39,102 bases of DNA from Methanobacteriota archaeon (GCA_020029475.1 JAIBJG010000007.1:1-39102), one strand, 5' to 3'; positions 7,124 through 16,422 are shown, numbered from the stretch's first letter. Notes: a model not told the origin generated them from the sequence alone. Program-made: numbers and translations.

Positions 7124-7825
7124 TCACGCGTCGATCACGGTGATCGTCCGGGTCACGGGATACGCGACGTTGTGCACGGGGATCGCCCCGCGCGGGTCGA
7201 AGGCGTCGATCGTCCGCTGGCCCGTCGCGAGGGTCGCGAACGGGATCCCCTTGTGGATGTGGCCGTGGACGACGAGGTCGGGACGCCGCCGCAAGATCAC
7301 CGCCTCGAGCTTCTTCGAGCCGAGTTCCGGGCGCCACTCCTCCTTCTCGCCCCCCATCGTCGCGTACGTGGGCGGATAGTGCGTCAGGAGGATCCGGAAC
7401 CCGTCTCCCTGCAGGAGGGCGTCGATCTTCGCGACCCTCTCGTCGTACAGGCGCGCGATGCCGGGCAGGTTCGTCCGCTGCCACCACGTCGGCCGGTCCA
7501 GGCTGCCCGTGCTCCCGACGATCCGGACGTCGCGCCCCGCGACCCGCACGGTCGCGACCTCGTCGTCGAGGAGGGGGACTCGGCTCCGCTTCCGGTACTC
7601 CCCGTGGCTCTGGGAGTACTCGTTGTTACCGAAGACGCCGTAGACCGGGCATGACGCCCGCCCCCTCACGGCGTCCACGACCTCCACGAAGCCGTCCACG
7701 TCGTTGTGGTCCGTGAGGTCCCCCGCGAGGAGGAAGAGGTCCGGCGGCTCGAGCCCCTCCAGATCCTTCCGCAGGGCGGGAAGGTTCTCCCCGCCATGAA
7801 CGTCCCCGACCGCGGCGATCCGCAT
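7124..7825 (-). CDS. calcineurin-like metallophosphoesterase (Icc-related)
   Basis: A 233-residue protein with the full set of metal-binding motifs in order: GDVHG (7-11), GDLTD (35-39), GNNE (about 66-69), LLTHYPP (about 145-151) and HGHIH (about 183-187). This is the dinuclear metal site of calcineurin-like phosphoesterases and looks like the COG2129 group of Icc-related proteins. The physiological substrate is not predictable; relatives cleave phosphomonoesters or phosphodiesters. The GNNE form replaces the common GNHD/GNHE, with Asn for His. It lies upstream of and in the same direction as signal peptidase, but the latter has its own TATA box. Confidence 0.88.
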   Translation of the reverse strand: MRIAAVGDVHGGENLPALRKDLEGLEPPDLFLLAGDLTDHNDVDGFVEVVDAVRGRASCPVYGVFGNNEYSQSHGEYRKRSRVPLLDDEVATVRVAGRDVRIVGSTGSLDRPTWWQRTNLPGIARLYDERVAKIDALLQGDGFRILLTHYPPTYATMGGEKEEWRPELGSKKLEAVILRRRPDLVVHGHIHKGIPFATLATGQRTIDAFDPRGAIPVHNVAYPVTRTITVIDA

Positions 7826-7922
7826 CCGGGGGCGGTAAGGCGGGGCGTCCGAAAGCCTTTCGACGTCCGCGGGACCGCCGACTCGCCGTTCTCACGCGGC
7901 GGAACCACGCCGAAACCATGAT

Positions 7923-7958
7923 GGAGGGGCAATCCTCCGGCGACGGGGACCAGGGAGG
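7923..7958 (+). promoter_or_regulatory. possible competing pairings around the Shine-Dalgarno of the surface-protein gene
   Basis: GGAGG (7923-7927), CCTCC (7934-7938) and the Shine-Dalgarno-like GGGAGG (7953-7958) lie in order before ATG 7966. The middle element can pair with either neighbour, so the leader could in principle switch between a free and a masked ribosome site. The stems are only 5 bp and may be chance in GC-rich DNA. Confidence 0.2.
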
Positions 7959-7965
7959 ACCCACG

Positions 7966-10900
7966 ATGCGCCCTCAGGAACCGGATCGGATGCGCCTGCG
8001 AACTCGATGTCTCGTCGCCTCGTTCGTGGCCGTCGCGATCGTGATCACGGTCCTCGCCTCCCCGCCCGCCGCTCGGGCGTCGAACGGCGTCCTGAACCCG
8101 CCCCACAGCGATGCGGGACTCGACATGAACGGGAACGCCCTGTGGGACTACCTCGTCATCTCCGTCGGGGCGACGGTCTCGACGCCCGGCGGGTTCTTCC
8201 TCTTCCTCCAGCTCTACGACGCGGCCGGGACGACCCTCATCACCCAGAGCCAGAAGCTCGTGGACCTCCCCGGGGGAACGAGCGTGACGGCGGTCCGCCT
8301 GGAGGGCTCGGCCATCTGGAGGGCCGGCATCGACGGCCCGTACCGGGCGCAGATCGCCCTCGTGAACGACACCTTCTCCCTGCAAGGGATGGGGTTCCAC
8401 GCGACGGCGGCGTACCTGTCGATCGACTTCGAACCCACCCCCGCCCGCCTCGCCCCGCCCCATTCGGACGCGGGCGTGGACATGGACGGGGACTCGCGGT
8501 TCGACTACCTCTCCGTTGACGTCCAGGTGGACGTCGCGACCGCGGGAACGTACGCGGTGCAGGGCCTGCTCTGGGACTCCCCGCCGACGACCCTGATCCG
8601 CATCCAGACGAACACGACGTATCTCGCGCCGGGGACGCACACGGTCCTCCTCCGGTTCCCCGGGGCCGCGATCCGGGCCGCGGGTCTGAACGGGCCGTAC
8701 GAGGTTACTCTAGACCTCTTCGGCTCCACCGGCCCCCAGCTCGACACGGGCACCCACGTCACCTCGACGTACTTCCTGAGCGACTTCGATCCCCTCGCCG
8801 CGGCCTTCACGAGCCCCCACGAAAGCTTCGTCGTGGACCTCGACAGGGATGGGTTCTGGGACGACCTCGTCGTGAACGCGATCGTGACCGCGACGGAGCC
8901 GGGGTTCTACCGGGTCGATGCGGGGATCTCGTCGATCCCCGCCTTCGCGAACGTCCGCACGTACCTCCCTGGAGGGACCCAGGTCGTCCAACTCGACTTC
9001 CTCGGCGTGGACATCTTCACCTCCGGCGTCGACGGGCCGTACACCGTGGACCTGACCCTCTGGGACGAACACGCCCGGAACCTCGACGTCGACATCCACA
9101 CGACGGGGACGTACTTCGCGATCGACTTTGAACCTTCCCCGCCCGCCCGGTGGGTCCCTCCGTTCCTCGACTCCGTGCGCGACCTGCAGGGGGACGGGTT
9201 CTGGGACGACCTCGTCGTGAACACGAGCGTCCTCGCGGACCGCCATGGCGGGTACAGCTGGACGATCGAGCTCTGGGACTCCGCGATGACGACGTTCATC
9301 GGCACGGCCGACGGGCAGTTCGAACTGTCCTCCGGAACGAACCCCGCAAGCCTGGCCTTCCCCGGGCTCCAGATCTGGAACTCTGGGGTCGACGGGCCCT
9401 ACGGCGTGAACCTCGTCCTGTACGAACCGGAGGGCCGGCAGGTCGATGTCCAGACGTTCACGACTGCCCCGTACCTCGCGACGGACTTCCAGGGTCCTGC
9501 CGGACGCCTCACGCCGCCGTACTTCGACCTCGGTGTGGACCGGAACGGGGACACGATTCTCGACGTGATCGCGGTCGATGTGCCGATCACGGTGACCCGC
9601 GGATCCACGTTCATCCTCACCGGGATCATGGTCGACGGCTCCTTCGGTCTCGTCGGGTTCGACCAGCGGTTCGTCGACCTGCAGCCGGGGCTCTCGACGG
9701 TCCGGTTGAACTTCTCCGCTGCGGACGCGTTCCGGGGCGGGCCGGACGGCGCGTTCTTCGGGATTCTCCAGCTCCAAACGATCTCTGCCGGGACGACCCT
9801 CTTCGTCGACGGGGACACGTTCATGACCCGGAACTACACGGGCGCCCGGTTCGACCAAGGGCCCCCCGTGCGCCTCACGGGCCGGGCCACCGCAGCCGGG
9901 TCCGGCGCCCCCCTCGAGGACATCGGGATCATCGCGTGGTCCCCCGCGACCCGGCTCCAGCGGAGCGCGAACACGGACGTGTCCGGGTCCTACGAGATGA
10001 CCCTGCCACCCGGGGACTACTACGTCTTCGCGGACGGGGCCTCCCGCAACGCGCAGGGGGTCTTCCAGACCGTGACCTCGGACCGCTCTCTCAACTTCGT
10101 CCTCGACCTTCCCGCGCCCAGCGTCGTCACCGGGAGCGTCTCGTTCAGCGACTGGAGCAACGCGACGTTCGTGGGGGACTTCACGTTCGGCGCGGACGCG
10201 GTGTTCACGCGGTTCCAGTTCGACGTGGTGTTCGGGAACGGGGACGGGATCGCGAGCCAGGCGGAGCTCGACCGTCTGTTCGAGTTCGGCACGCCCCCGT
10301 CCCTCCCGCTCACGACCCGGGACACGTTCACCGTGGACGGGCGGTCGTACGTCCGTGCGAATGGCACGGAGACGTTCACGCTCTCCGGGGCCGGCCCGAT
10401 CACCTCGAGCGCGCCCCTCACGGGCCGGGTGACGGGGGACTACGCAGCGTCCTCCGCGGTCCCGTCGATGACCGTGCACGTCGGGCGGTTCCTCACGGAG
10501 TTCGATACCGTGAGCTCGACCCAGACATTCACCCTAGGATGGCCCTCGAACTTCGCGATGACCTCCTTCGACCCCGTCGCCGGGGTCGCGATCACCGGCG
10601 TTGGTGGACCGTCCGCAGGGATCGACCCCGCCTCGGACCCGAACCCCCGGGACTTCGTCCGAGAGGTGTGGGTGAACACGACGATCGAGACGACGGACAC
10701 GACCCCGCCCCTGGTGACGGGAGCGGCCCTGGACGCCGCCTCGACCCTCCGATCCCGGCCCGGACCCACGGTGACCGTGACCGCCACCGCGAGCGACGCG
10801 GGCCGTGGGGACTGGCCGATCCAGGGAGCGAACTTCACCCGCGGCGCCCGGAACTGGGCCTCCGCGGTCCCGATGAGCGCGACGGACGGGTCCTTCGACG

Positions 10901-11925
10901 GCGTCACGGAAGCCGTGACGGGCGCCCTCGCCACCGCGACCCTCGCGGACGGGACGTATTCCATCTGCGTGTACGCCCGGGACATCGTGACGAACAACGA
11001 CACGGCGGGGAACTGCGCGAGCCTGACGATCGACAGCACCCCGCCGACGGCCTCGACCGTGCGGGTCGACGGAGCGACGATGAAGACCGTCGTCGTCGGC
11101 GCGCAGGTCACCCTGACCGCCACCGTCAGCGACGCATCCACCGGCAACGGGGACGTCTCAGCGGCGAACTACACTCGTGGGGCCGCGAACTGGGCGAGCT
11201 CCAGGGCGATGAACGCCGGGGACGGCGCGTTCGATTCCTCCACGGAGTCCGTCACCGCCGCCGTGGACACGACGGGCTGGACCGCGGGCACGTACGACCT
11301 CTGTGTGTACGCCGTGGACGACCTCGGGAACGGCGACCCGTCCGCCGCCGACTGCGCGCAACTCGTCGTCCTCGACCGGGACGTCACCGCCCCAGTCGTG
11401 ACCGGGGCGCGCGCCCTTCCGAATCCCGCGAACCTCTCCGAGGCGGTGAACATCTCCGCGGTCGTGACGGACGACATCGGCGTCAACGCCGTGTACATCG
11501 AGATCTTCGACGGGGGCGGGGCGAGCGTCGGAAACGTCACCGCCGCCTACGACCCGGCAAGCGGCCGATACTCCGTGGAACGGACGCTCCCGGCGCCGGG
11601 GACGTACACGTATCGCGTATCGGCCCGAGACGCGGAAGGAAACTGGGCCACCACGACGGGGACGTTCTCGATCCGAACGCCGCCGTCGGACGGGGCTCCC
11701 CTCGGGGGGCTCTGGTGGTTAATCCTCGTCGTGATCGCCGTCGCTGCCGCAATCGTCGTGTTCCTCTTGTGGACGCGAAGGCGGCGCCCCGCCAGGATGG
11801 GAGCCATGCCCCCCGCCGCTCCCCCGATGACGGGGATGCCCGCGGAGTCCCCCCCGGAAGCGCCCATGGAGATCCCGCCGGAGATCGACGAGATCGACAA
11901 GCCCCTACCCCCGCCTCCCACGTGA
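7966..11925 (+). CDS. large repeat-rich surface protein, C-terminally membrane-anchored
   Basis: A 1319-residue secreted protein. A signal peptide occupies about residues 1-40 (CLVASFVAVAIVITVLA core). Five tandem repeats of about 118 residues follow (DNA starts near 8097, 8455, 8812, 9158 and 9512). Each opens with a D-x-[ND]-x-[DN] loop such as DMDGDSRFD or DLDRDGFWD and has an internal [DG]GPY motif. Next comes a carboxypeptidase-regulatory-like domain (from about 9880). Two repeats carrying the motif ANFTRGARNWAS / ANYTRGAANWAS (about 10700-11370) and an Ig-like domain follow. A single helix with a RRRR stop-transfer and a Pro-rich cytoplasmic tail ends the protein. The loops suggest calcium binding. 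ATG 7966 was chosen for GGGAGG 7 nt upstream; ATGs at 7918 and 7921 are possible. Confidence 0.85.
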   Translation: MRPQEPDRMRLRTRCLVASFVAVAIVITVLASPPAARASNGVLNPPHSDAGLDMNGNALWDYLVISVGATVSTPGGFFLFLQLYDAAGTTLITQSQKLVDLPGGTSVTAVRLEGSAIWRAGIDGPYRAQIALVNDTFSLQGMGFHATAAYLSIDFEPTPARLAPPHSDAGVDMDGDSRFDYLSVDVQVDVATAGTYAVQGLLWDSPPTTLIRIQTNTTYLAPGTHTVLLRFPGAAIRAAGLNGPYEVTLDLFGSTGPQLDTGTHVTSTYFLSDFDPLAAAFTSPHESFVVDLDRDGFWDDLVVNAIVTATEPGFYRVDAGISSIPAFANVRTYLPGGTQVVQLDFLGVDIFTSGVDGPYTVDLTLWDEHARNLDVDIHTTGTYFAIDFEPSPPARWVPPFLDSVRDLQGDGFWDDLVVNTSVLADRHGGYSWTIELWDSAMTTFIGTADGQFELSSGTNPASLAFPGLQIWNSGVDGPYGVNLVLYEPEGRQVDVQTFTTAPYLATDFQGPAGRLTPPYFDLGVDRNGDTILDVIAVDVPITVTRGSTFILTGIMVDGSFGLVGFDQRFVDLQPGLSTVRLNFSAADAFRGGPDGAFFGILQLQTISAGTTLFVDGDTFMTRNYTGARFDQGPPVRLTGRATAAGSGAPLEDIGIIAWSPATRLQRSANTDVSGSYEMTLPPGDYYVFADGASRNAQGVFQTVTSDRSLNFVLDLPAPSVVTGSVSFSDWSNATFVGDFTFGADAVFTRFQFDVVFGNGDGIASQAELDRLFEFGTPPSLPLTTRDTFTVDGRSYVRANGTETFTLSGAGPITSSAPLTGRVTGDYAASSAVPSMTVHVGRFLTEFDTVSSTQTFTLGWPSNFAMTSFDPVAGVAITGVGGPSAGIDPASDPNPRDFVREVWVNTTIETTDTTPPLVTGAALDAASTLRSRPGPTVTVTATASDAGRGDWPIQGANFTRGARNWASAVPMSATDGSFDGVTEAVTGALATATLADGTYSICVYARDIVTNNDTAGNCASLTIDSTPPTASTVRVDGATMKTVVVGAQVTLTATVSDASTGNGDVSAANYTRGAANWASSRAMNAGDGAFDSSTESVTAAVDTTGWTAGTYDLCVYAVDDLGNGDPSAADCAQLVVLDRDVTAPVVTGARALPNPANLSEAVNISAVVTDDIGVNAVYIEIFDGGGASVGNVTAAYDPASGRYSVERTLPAPGTYTYRVSARDAEGNWATTTGTFSIRTPPSDGAPLGGLWWLILVVIAVAAAIVVFLLWTRRRRPARMGAMPPAAPPMTGMPAESPPEAPMEIPPEIDEIDKPLPPPPT

Positions 11926-11956
11926 GCGGGACAGGGCGGAGCGCCCGCGACAGGGC

Positions 11957-13441
11957 TCAGAAGACCTTCAGCACGGCCTCGCCCGTGTGCAGGTCCACGA
12001 TCGGGAGCCTGCCGGCCACGGGCTCGATGTTGTGCATCTTCTGGAACGACGTCTGCGCCTGCCACGTGGAGCTGTTCACGAGGACGACGCCGCGGTGCTC
12101 CCCGACCGCCGCCGCGTGGACGTGGCCCGTCACGAAGATGTCCGGGACCTGGTCGATGATCAGGTGGTCCTCCGCCTCCGGGGCGATCGGCGTCTTCCCG
12201 CCGTAGATCGGCGCGAGGTGGCGCTTCCGGAGCATCTCCCGCATCGCGTCCAGCGGCCTCGCGTAGGAGAGGGAGGGCACCGCGGAGACGAAGTCGTCCA
12301 TCGACCGCCCGTGGTACGCGAGGACCCGGACGCCGTGGAGGCTCACCGTGGAGGGGTTCCCGACGAACTTCACGTTCGAGTCGAAGAGCTTCTGGATCGC
12401 GGTCGGGAGGGCGGGCTGCGGCTCCGCGGGGCGCACGGCGTCGTGGTTCCCGGGGAGGAGGATCACCTTCAGGTGGTCCGGGAGCTCATGGAGCATGGAT
12501 GCGAGGGCCTCGTACTGGGCGTAGATGTCGTCCAGGACGAGCTCCTCGTCCTGCCGCGGGTACACGCCAATCCCGTCCACGACGTCCCCGCTCAGGACGA
12601 GGTACCGGAGGGACCGGGCGACCTCGTCCCCGTCGCACGCCCACGCGGAGAACTTCGCCCACCGGTCCGCAAGGAACGTCCGGCTCCCGACGTGGATGTC
12701 GGACATGAACCCGACCCGGAGGTGCCCCTCCGTCCCGGGGAACGCCTTCGACGTGGGGAGGTCCGGGTGGAGGAGGGACTTCGCGATGAAGAGCCCTCGG
12801 TCGTTCGAGCGGCCCGTGACCCCGATCACCTCGTCGTTCACGATCGCGTCCGCGGCGAGGGAGGAGCCGGCGGGGAGGAGGACGCTCACGGAGCCCGTCT
12901 CGTCCTCGAGCTCGAGGATCCGGTGGCCGTTCTTCGTCGTGCGGACGTCCGTCACGATCCCGATGACCGCGGTGTCCCGGGTGAGCTTCTTCGCGCGGGC
13001 GATTTCCATCGCGCCGGCGAGCTCGGGGCGATGGCGGAGGATGCGGGCAATCGTCTGGAACCGGTGGCGGAAGTATCGCGCGAAGTCCGCGAGGGTCCCC
13101 TCGCACGTGGAGTGGCCCGTGATGTCCTTCAGGACCCGGATGTCCTCCGCGACGTCCGCGGCAGGGGCGACGGTCTCGCGGAACGATGCGGGGATTGCAA
13201 AGGCCGCTGCGGGGGCGGGGGGACGGGTGCGGACCGTCGCGGCGCGGTCCGTCGCCGCCCGGGCGATCGCGACCGCCCGCTGGATGTCCTCGAGGGTGAT
13301 CACGAGCGGCGGGTCCTGGAACGCCCGCAGGAGCCGGTCCGCGGCCCCGAGCGGGTCCGCTTGGGTGAGGAAGTACTCGACCGCCTGTTCGTCGGCAAGG
13401 GTGCCCCTCTCGCTCAAGAAACTCAAAATGCGGTCCCGCAT
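11957..13441 (-). CDS. polB: DNA polymerase II (PolD) small subunit DP1
   Basis: A 494-residue subunit of the archaeal replicative D-family polymerase, with 3'-5' exonuclease activity. The N-terminal part (about 1-60) is a helical domain (LSFLSERGTLADEQAVEYF). An OB fold follows near residues 165-240 (IGIVTDVRTTKNGHRILELEDETGS in two strands). The C-terminal half is the Mre11-like phosphoesterase: MSDIHVGS, LSGDVVDG, LLPGNHDAVRPAEPQ, YHGRSMDD and VTGHVHAAAVG. The metal-binding residues look intact. ATG 13441 was chosen because a TATA box at 13467-13477 lies 26 nt upstream; a longer frame to 13489 would put that box inside the gene. The large subunit DP2 is not in this window. Confidence 0.96.
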   Translation of the reverse strand: MRDRILSFLSERGTLADEQAVEYFLTQADPLGAADRLLRAFQDPPLVITLEDIQRAVAIARAATDRAATVRTRPPAPAAAFAIPASFRETVAPAADVAEDIRVLKDITGHSTCEGTLADFARYFRHRFQTIARILRHRPELAGAMEIARAKKLTRDTAVIGIVTDVRTTKNGHRILELEDETGSVSVLLPAGSSLAADAIVNDEVIGVTGRSNDRGLFIAKSLLHPDLPTSKAFPGTEGHLRVGFMSDIHVGSRTFLADRWAKFSAWACDGDEVARSLRYLVLSGDVVDGIGVYPRQDEELVLDDIYAQYEALASMLHELPDHLKVILLPGNHDAVRPAEPQPALPTAIQKLFDSNVKFVGNPSTVSLHGVRVLAYHGRSMDDFVSAVPSLSYARPLDAMREMLRKRHLAPIYGGKTPIAPEAEDHLIIDQVPDIFVTGHVHAAAVGEHRGVVLVNSSTWQAQTSFQKMHNIEPVAGRLPIVDLHTGEAVLKVF

Positions 13442-13466
13442 CCTCGGCTCGCATGGCGAGTCCCGC

Positions 13467-13477
13467 GATATATAGAT
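13467..13477 (-). promoter_or_regulatory. TATA box for DP1
   Basis: The minus strand reads ATCTATATATC, centred about 30 nt before ATG 13441. It decides the start of DP1 by excluding the upstream in-frame codons. Confidence 0.6.
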
Positions 13478-13538
13478 TGGGTCGGGCACCCGCGAGGACG
13501 CGAGAAATTCTTAGCCCGGACCGTCCTTCGTCGTCGCC

Positions 13539-13928
13539 GTGGTCCGGATCCGCGTGCGAACCGTGTGTCGGGGGACGGAGAGCCTCGCAAAGGTGAAGGT
13601 CGCGGTCCTGAACCTGTTCCCCGACGCGGAATTCTCCCGGGAGGACGATGTGGTCGAAGCGGAGTCGTCGTCGTTCGAAACGCTCCGCGAGAAGGTCCGC
13701 GCCCAGAAGATCCGGGATTCCGCCCGCGGCGCATTATTCCACGGGGTCGACGGGGATCGCCTCCGGTTCACGCTGAACAAGCAGGCCGGGTACGCGGGCC
13801 GGGTGAGCTTCGCCGCGAACTCCCCGCTCGGGGACCTCGAGGTCGAGATCGATGGGGACGATCCGGAGGCGGTGATCGACGCGATCGCGGAGAGCACCAC
13901 GCGACCTCCGCCGGAGCCCCTTCCCTGA
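13539..13928 (+). CDS. UPF0201 family predicted RNA-binding protein
   Basis: A 129-residue protein matching the archaeal UPF0201/COG1931 family. Conserved stretches are KVKVAVLNLFPDAEF near the N-terminus, LREKVRAQKIRDSARGAL in the middle and RLRFTLNKQAGYAGRVSF, then the acidic DGDDPEAVIDAIA. Members are thought to bind RNA, but no biochemical role is established. The start is GTG 13539, about 25 nt after AAATTCTTAG, so it is probably leaderless. It is divergent from DP1, and its stop codon abuts the stop codon of the convergent CPBP protease gene. Confidence 0.78.
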   Translation: MVRIRVRTVCRGTESLAKVKVAVLNLFPDAEFSREDDVVEAESSSFETLREKVRAQKIRDSARGALFHGVDGDRLRFTLNKQAGYAGRVSFAANSPLGDLEVEIDGDDPEAVIDAIAESTTRPPPEPLP

Positions 13929-15968
13929 TCACGCGACGTACCCGCATCGCAGGCAGCGGAACCGGCCGTTCTCGTATGCCGCCTCGACCCATGCGCACCG
14001 CGGGCAGCGGTATTCCACGGGGGACGTGCCGTACAGGGGAGGGCGCCGCGCCGGCGCGTATCCCGGGGGGAGCGCGGCGACCGGGGGACCCGCCACCGGT
14101 CCCGGGGGCGCACCCTGCGGAGCGTACGGAGGGTATTGCGCCGAGGGGCCGTCCGCGCCTCCCGGACCCGACGCCGCGATGCGAACCCGGGTCGCGCTCG
14201 GGCGGGCCACGTCCTGGAAGAACCGGACGGCATACAGGAAATAGTACGCGAGGAAGCCCGAGCCAGGGATGAGGAGGAGGAAGAACGCGACGCCCAGCGC
14301 GACCCCGAGGGGGGAGTCGAAGCCGGCGAGGTACGCCGTCGCGATGAAGACGTCCGTGGCGAAGTGGAAGATGATCGCGGCGTGGAGCCCGTGCCGGAGG
14401 AACAGGTATCCCATCGCGAGCCCCGCGAGGCCTGCCGGGAGGACCTTCCAGATTCCGTACCCGGGGGCGTGGGCGAGCCCGAAGACGGCGGAACTCGCTC
14501 CGAGGAAGAGGAGGGCGGGGAGGAGGATCGGAAGGGGCGTCCGCCGGCTCATCCCCCCGCCGAGCAGGTACCGGAAGGATCCGAGGACGTACCGGCCGCT
14601 CCTGGATCCCGCGGGGACCCGGCCCCTCGAGATCCCGGAGCCCCGAAGGGCGAGGGAGCCGAGCATCATGGGGACGCCGATCATCAGGACGCGGAAGATC
14701 AGCTCCTCGTACACGGGCGCGTTCAGGAGGGAGAAGATCAGATACCATTCGGGGATCTCGGAGAAGAACGATGGCTCTGGCGGGTTCGTGAGAATCCCGA
14801 CCGCGATGCTGAGGGCGGTGATCGCCATGAACGTCTGCATGATCGCCACGGTCGCGCTCCGCGACCGGAGCTTCGCGGGGATCCGCTCGGAACCCACGCG
14901 GATCGTCTCCCACAGGGGTCGATAGTCCCGCACGACGAGCACGGCGAGGGAGGCGACGGTCACCGCCACGATCGCCGCGGTCCAGAGGTAGAACGCGACG
15001 GGGTCCTGCGTGTAGTAGAGGAGGATTGGGACCGGCGCCACGATCGCGACGTCCACGAACGCGGACGTCCGCCAGGAGAGTCGGGCGTTGTCGATGCCGA
15101 CGACCGAGGGCGTCCCCGGCGCGCCTGCACGGTTCGACGCAATCGCGGCGATCTTCACGTAGTACGTCCCTGCGCCGGGGATGGACGAGGACACTTCGAC
15201 CGCGTCGATTACCTCCCCCGTGGGCAGGTACACGGATGTTGCAGAGGTCCAGTTCGTCGGTGCGGCGAGGGTCACGTTCCACACGTCGCCGACGGGCCGT
15301 CCGTTCGGACTGAGAGGGGGCGGGGTGCCCGCGGACGGGCTCACGTACACGGCGATCGTCAGGTTCCCGAGAAGGTCCGAGACCTGGAAGACCCGGTAGT
15401 CCAAGCGGACCGCCGCGAGATACGGAGAGGACCCGCTCGCCTGGAACCTCTGGGACCAGTACCCGCTCGCGATCGCGTTCGACCGGCCCTCGAGGCGGAC
15501 CTCTCCGTAGGCATCGGGATGGCCTCCCGCGGGGTTCACACTCCCGTTCGCCCCGAGCGCGGTCCATGGGGAGAACGTCCAGACCCCGGGGGAGTCGAAC
15601 CCCGGGTCCGAGGTCTCGCCCTGCCGGATCTGCTCGATCCCCGCGGTGATCGGGACGAGGGCCCCGAACATCCCCGCGGTCGCGATCGCGAGGATCACGA
15701 GGAAGGCGATCAGGGAGAACAGCCACGCAACGTTCAGGAGCGTGTACCCGACGGAGGGCCCCGGAGCGGGGGGCCGGATCCACGCACCCCATGCAGGAAG
15801 TCCGCACGCGGGGCAGAACCGCCCTGCGTACAGGGTCCCGCACCGGCTGCACTGCGCGGTCGGGATTGCGGCGACGGCCGCGGACGGAGACGGAGATGCG
15901 CCGACGGGCGTCCCGCAATTCGGGCAGAAGCGTCCCTCGAATGTCGTGCCGCACCGGGGGCAGGCCAT
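13929..15968 (-). CDS. CPBP-family membrane protease with zinc ribbons and an extracellular beta-rich domain
   Basis: A 679-residue protein with an unusual layout. Two N-terminal zinc ribbons (CPRCG/CPNCG and CSRCG/CPACG, residues 2-60) precede a membrane helix near 78-104. An extracellular domain follows (about 121-301) that resembles one in the giant pilin-like protein at 19265. Several helices then carry the CPBP (CAAX protease/Abi) motifs: YEELIFR, FGLAHAPGYG and HFATD. A Pro/Gly-rich linker leads to a C-terminal ribbon (CPRCA/CLRCG). The glutamate and histidine motifs indicate an intramembrane metalloprotease of the Rce1 type; the substrate is unknown. ATG 15968 fits a TATA-like ACTTAAAGG (15997-16005); a GTG at 15998 lies at that box. 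Confidence 0.85.
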   Translation of the reverse strand: MACPRCGTTFEGRFCPNCGTPVGASPSPSAAVAAIPTAQCSRCGTLYAGRFCPACGLPAWGAWIRPPAPGPSVGYTLLNVAWLFSLIAFLVILAIATAGMFGALVPITAGIEQIRQGETSDPGFDSPGVWTFSPWTALGANGSVNPAGGHPDAYGEVRLEGRSNAIASGYWSQRFQASGSSPYLAAVRLDYRVFQVSDLLGNLTIAVYVSPSAGTPPPLSPNGRPVGDVWNVTLAAPTNWTSATSVYLPTGEVIDAVEVSSSIPGAGTYYVKIAAIASNRAGAPGTPSVVGIDNARLSWRTSAFVDVAIVAPVPILLYYTQDPVAFYLWTAAIVAVTVASLAVLVVRDYRPLWETIRVGSERIPAKLRSRSATVAIMQTFMAITALSIAVGILTNPPEPSFFSEIPEWYLIFSLLNAPVYEELIFRVLMIGVPMMLGSLALRGSGISRGRVPAGSRSGRYVLGSFRYLLGGGMSRRTPLPILLPALLFLGASSAVFGLAHAPGYGIWKVLPAGLAGLAMGYLFLRHGLHAAIIFHFATDVFIATAYLAGFDSPLGVALGVAFFLLLIPGSGFLAYYFLYAVRFFQDVARPSATRVRIAASGPGGADGPSAQYPPYAPQGAPPGPVAGPPVAALPPGYAPARRPPLYGTSPVEYRCPRCAWVEAAYENGRFRCLRCGYVA

Positions 15969-16064
15969 CGGAGCGCCGAGCAAGCCCCGTGGAGCCACTT
16001 AAAGGTCGCGCTCACGACCTTCGAAAGGGATCGTCGGACGGGAGGGCTCGTCCCCGGAGGAACC

Positions 16065-16074
16065 CTTATATCCC
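16065..16074 (+). promoter_or_regulatory. TATA box upstream of the 85-residue gene
   Basis: CTTATATCCC is a clear TATA element. It lies about 60 nt before ATG 16132 and about 30 nt before an in-frame GTG at 16102, so it leaves the start of the small gene open. Confidence 0.5.
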
Positions 16075-16131
16075 GTGCGCCCGGTGCCATGGCCCCTTCC
16101 GGTGCGACCGGGGACTCCGTGGGGGCTTCAG

Positions 16132-16389
16132 ATGGACGAGGAGACGCGAGGGAAGCGGGGCGACGTCGAGTTCGTGACAATCCGCGCGGAGAAGATCAAC
16201 TTCGGCCGGAACAACTTCCTCGAGGTCGCCCGGAAGCGAGCGACGACCGCCGAGGGCTCAAACGAGTTCATCTCCGTGTCCCGCGGATACTACCTCCCCG
16301 ACAAGTCCGAGCGGTTCAAGCGGTCCCTGACGATCCCCGACGACGCGCAGATCAAGAGCTTCATCGCGGAGAAGATCAAGAGCCTGTGA
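16132..16389 (+). CDS. small conserved-looking hypothetical protein
   Basis: The 85-residue product is charged and has no membrane segment or signal peptide. Notable stretches are VEFVTIRAEKINFGRNNFLE and SRGYYLPDKSERFKRSLTIP, ending in an amphipathic helix. I do not recognise the family. The regular alternation of polar and non-polar residues and codon use like its neighbours support a real gene. A GTG at 16102 would add 10 residues and fits leaderless spacing to the TATA box. It is convergent with the gene ending at 16423. Confidence 0.65.
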   Translation: MDEETRGKRGDVEFVTIRAEKINFGRNNFLEVARKRATTAEGSNEFISVSRGYYLPDKSERFKRSLTIPDDAQIKSFIAEKIKSL

Positions 16390-16422
16390 CGCCACGGCCG
16401 GGGTGGACGCCCGCCTTCCTTC

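Noticed and set aside
11690-11925. A PGF-CTERM archaeosortase signal at the end of the surface protein
   Set aside because: There is a membrane helix with a basic stop, but no PGF motif before it, and a Pro-rich tail follows.
9150-12206. A very long open frame (over 1000 codons) on the + strand in another frame of the surface-protein gene
   Set aside because: GC-rich DNA lacks stop codons in shifted frames. The translation is rich in Arg, Pro, Gly and His without domains, while the other frame has a signal peptide, repeats and an anchor.
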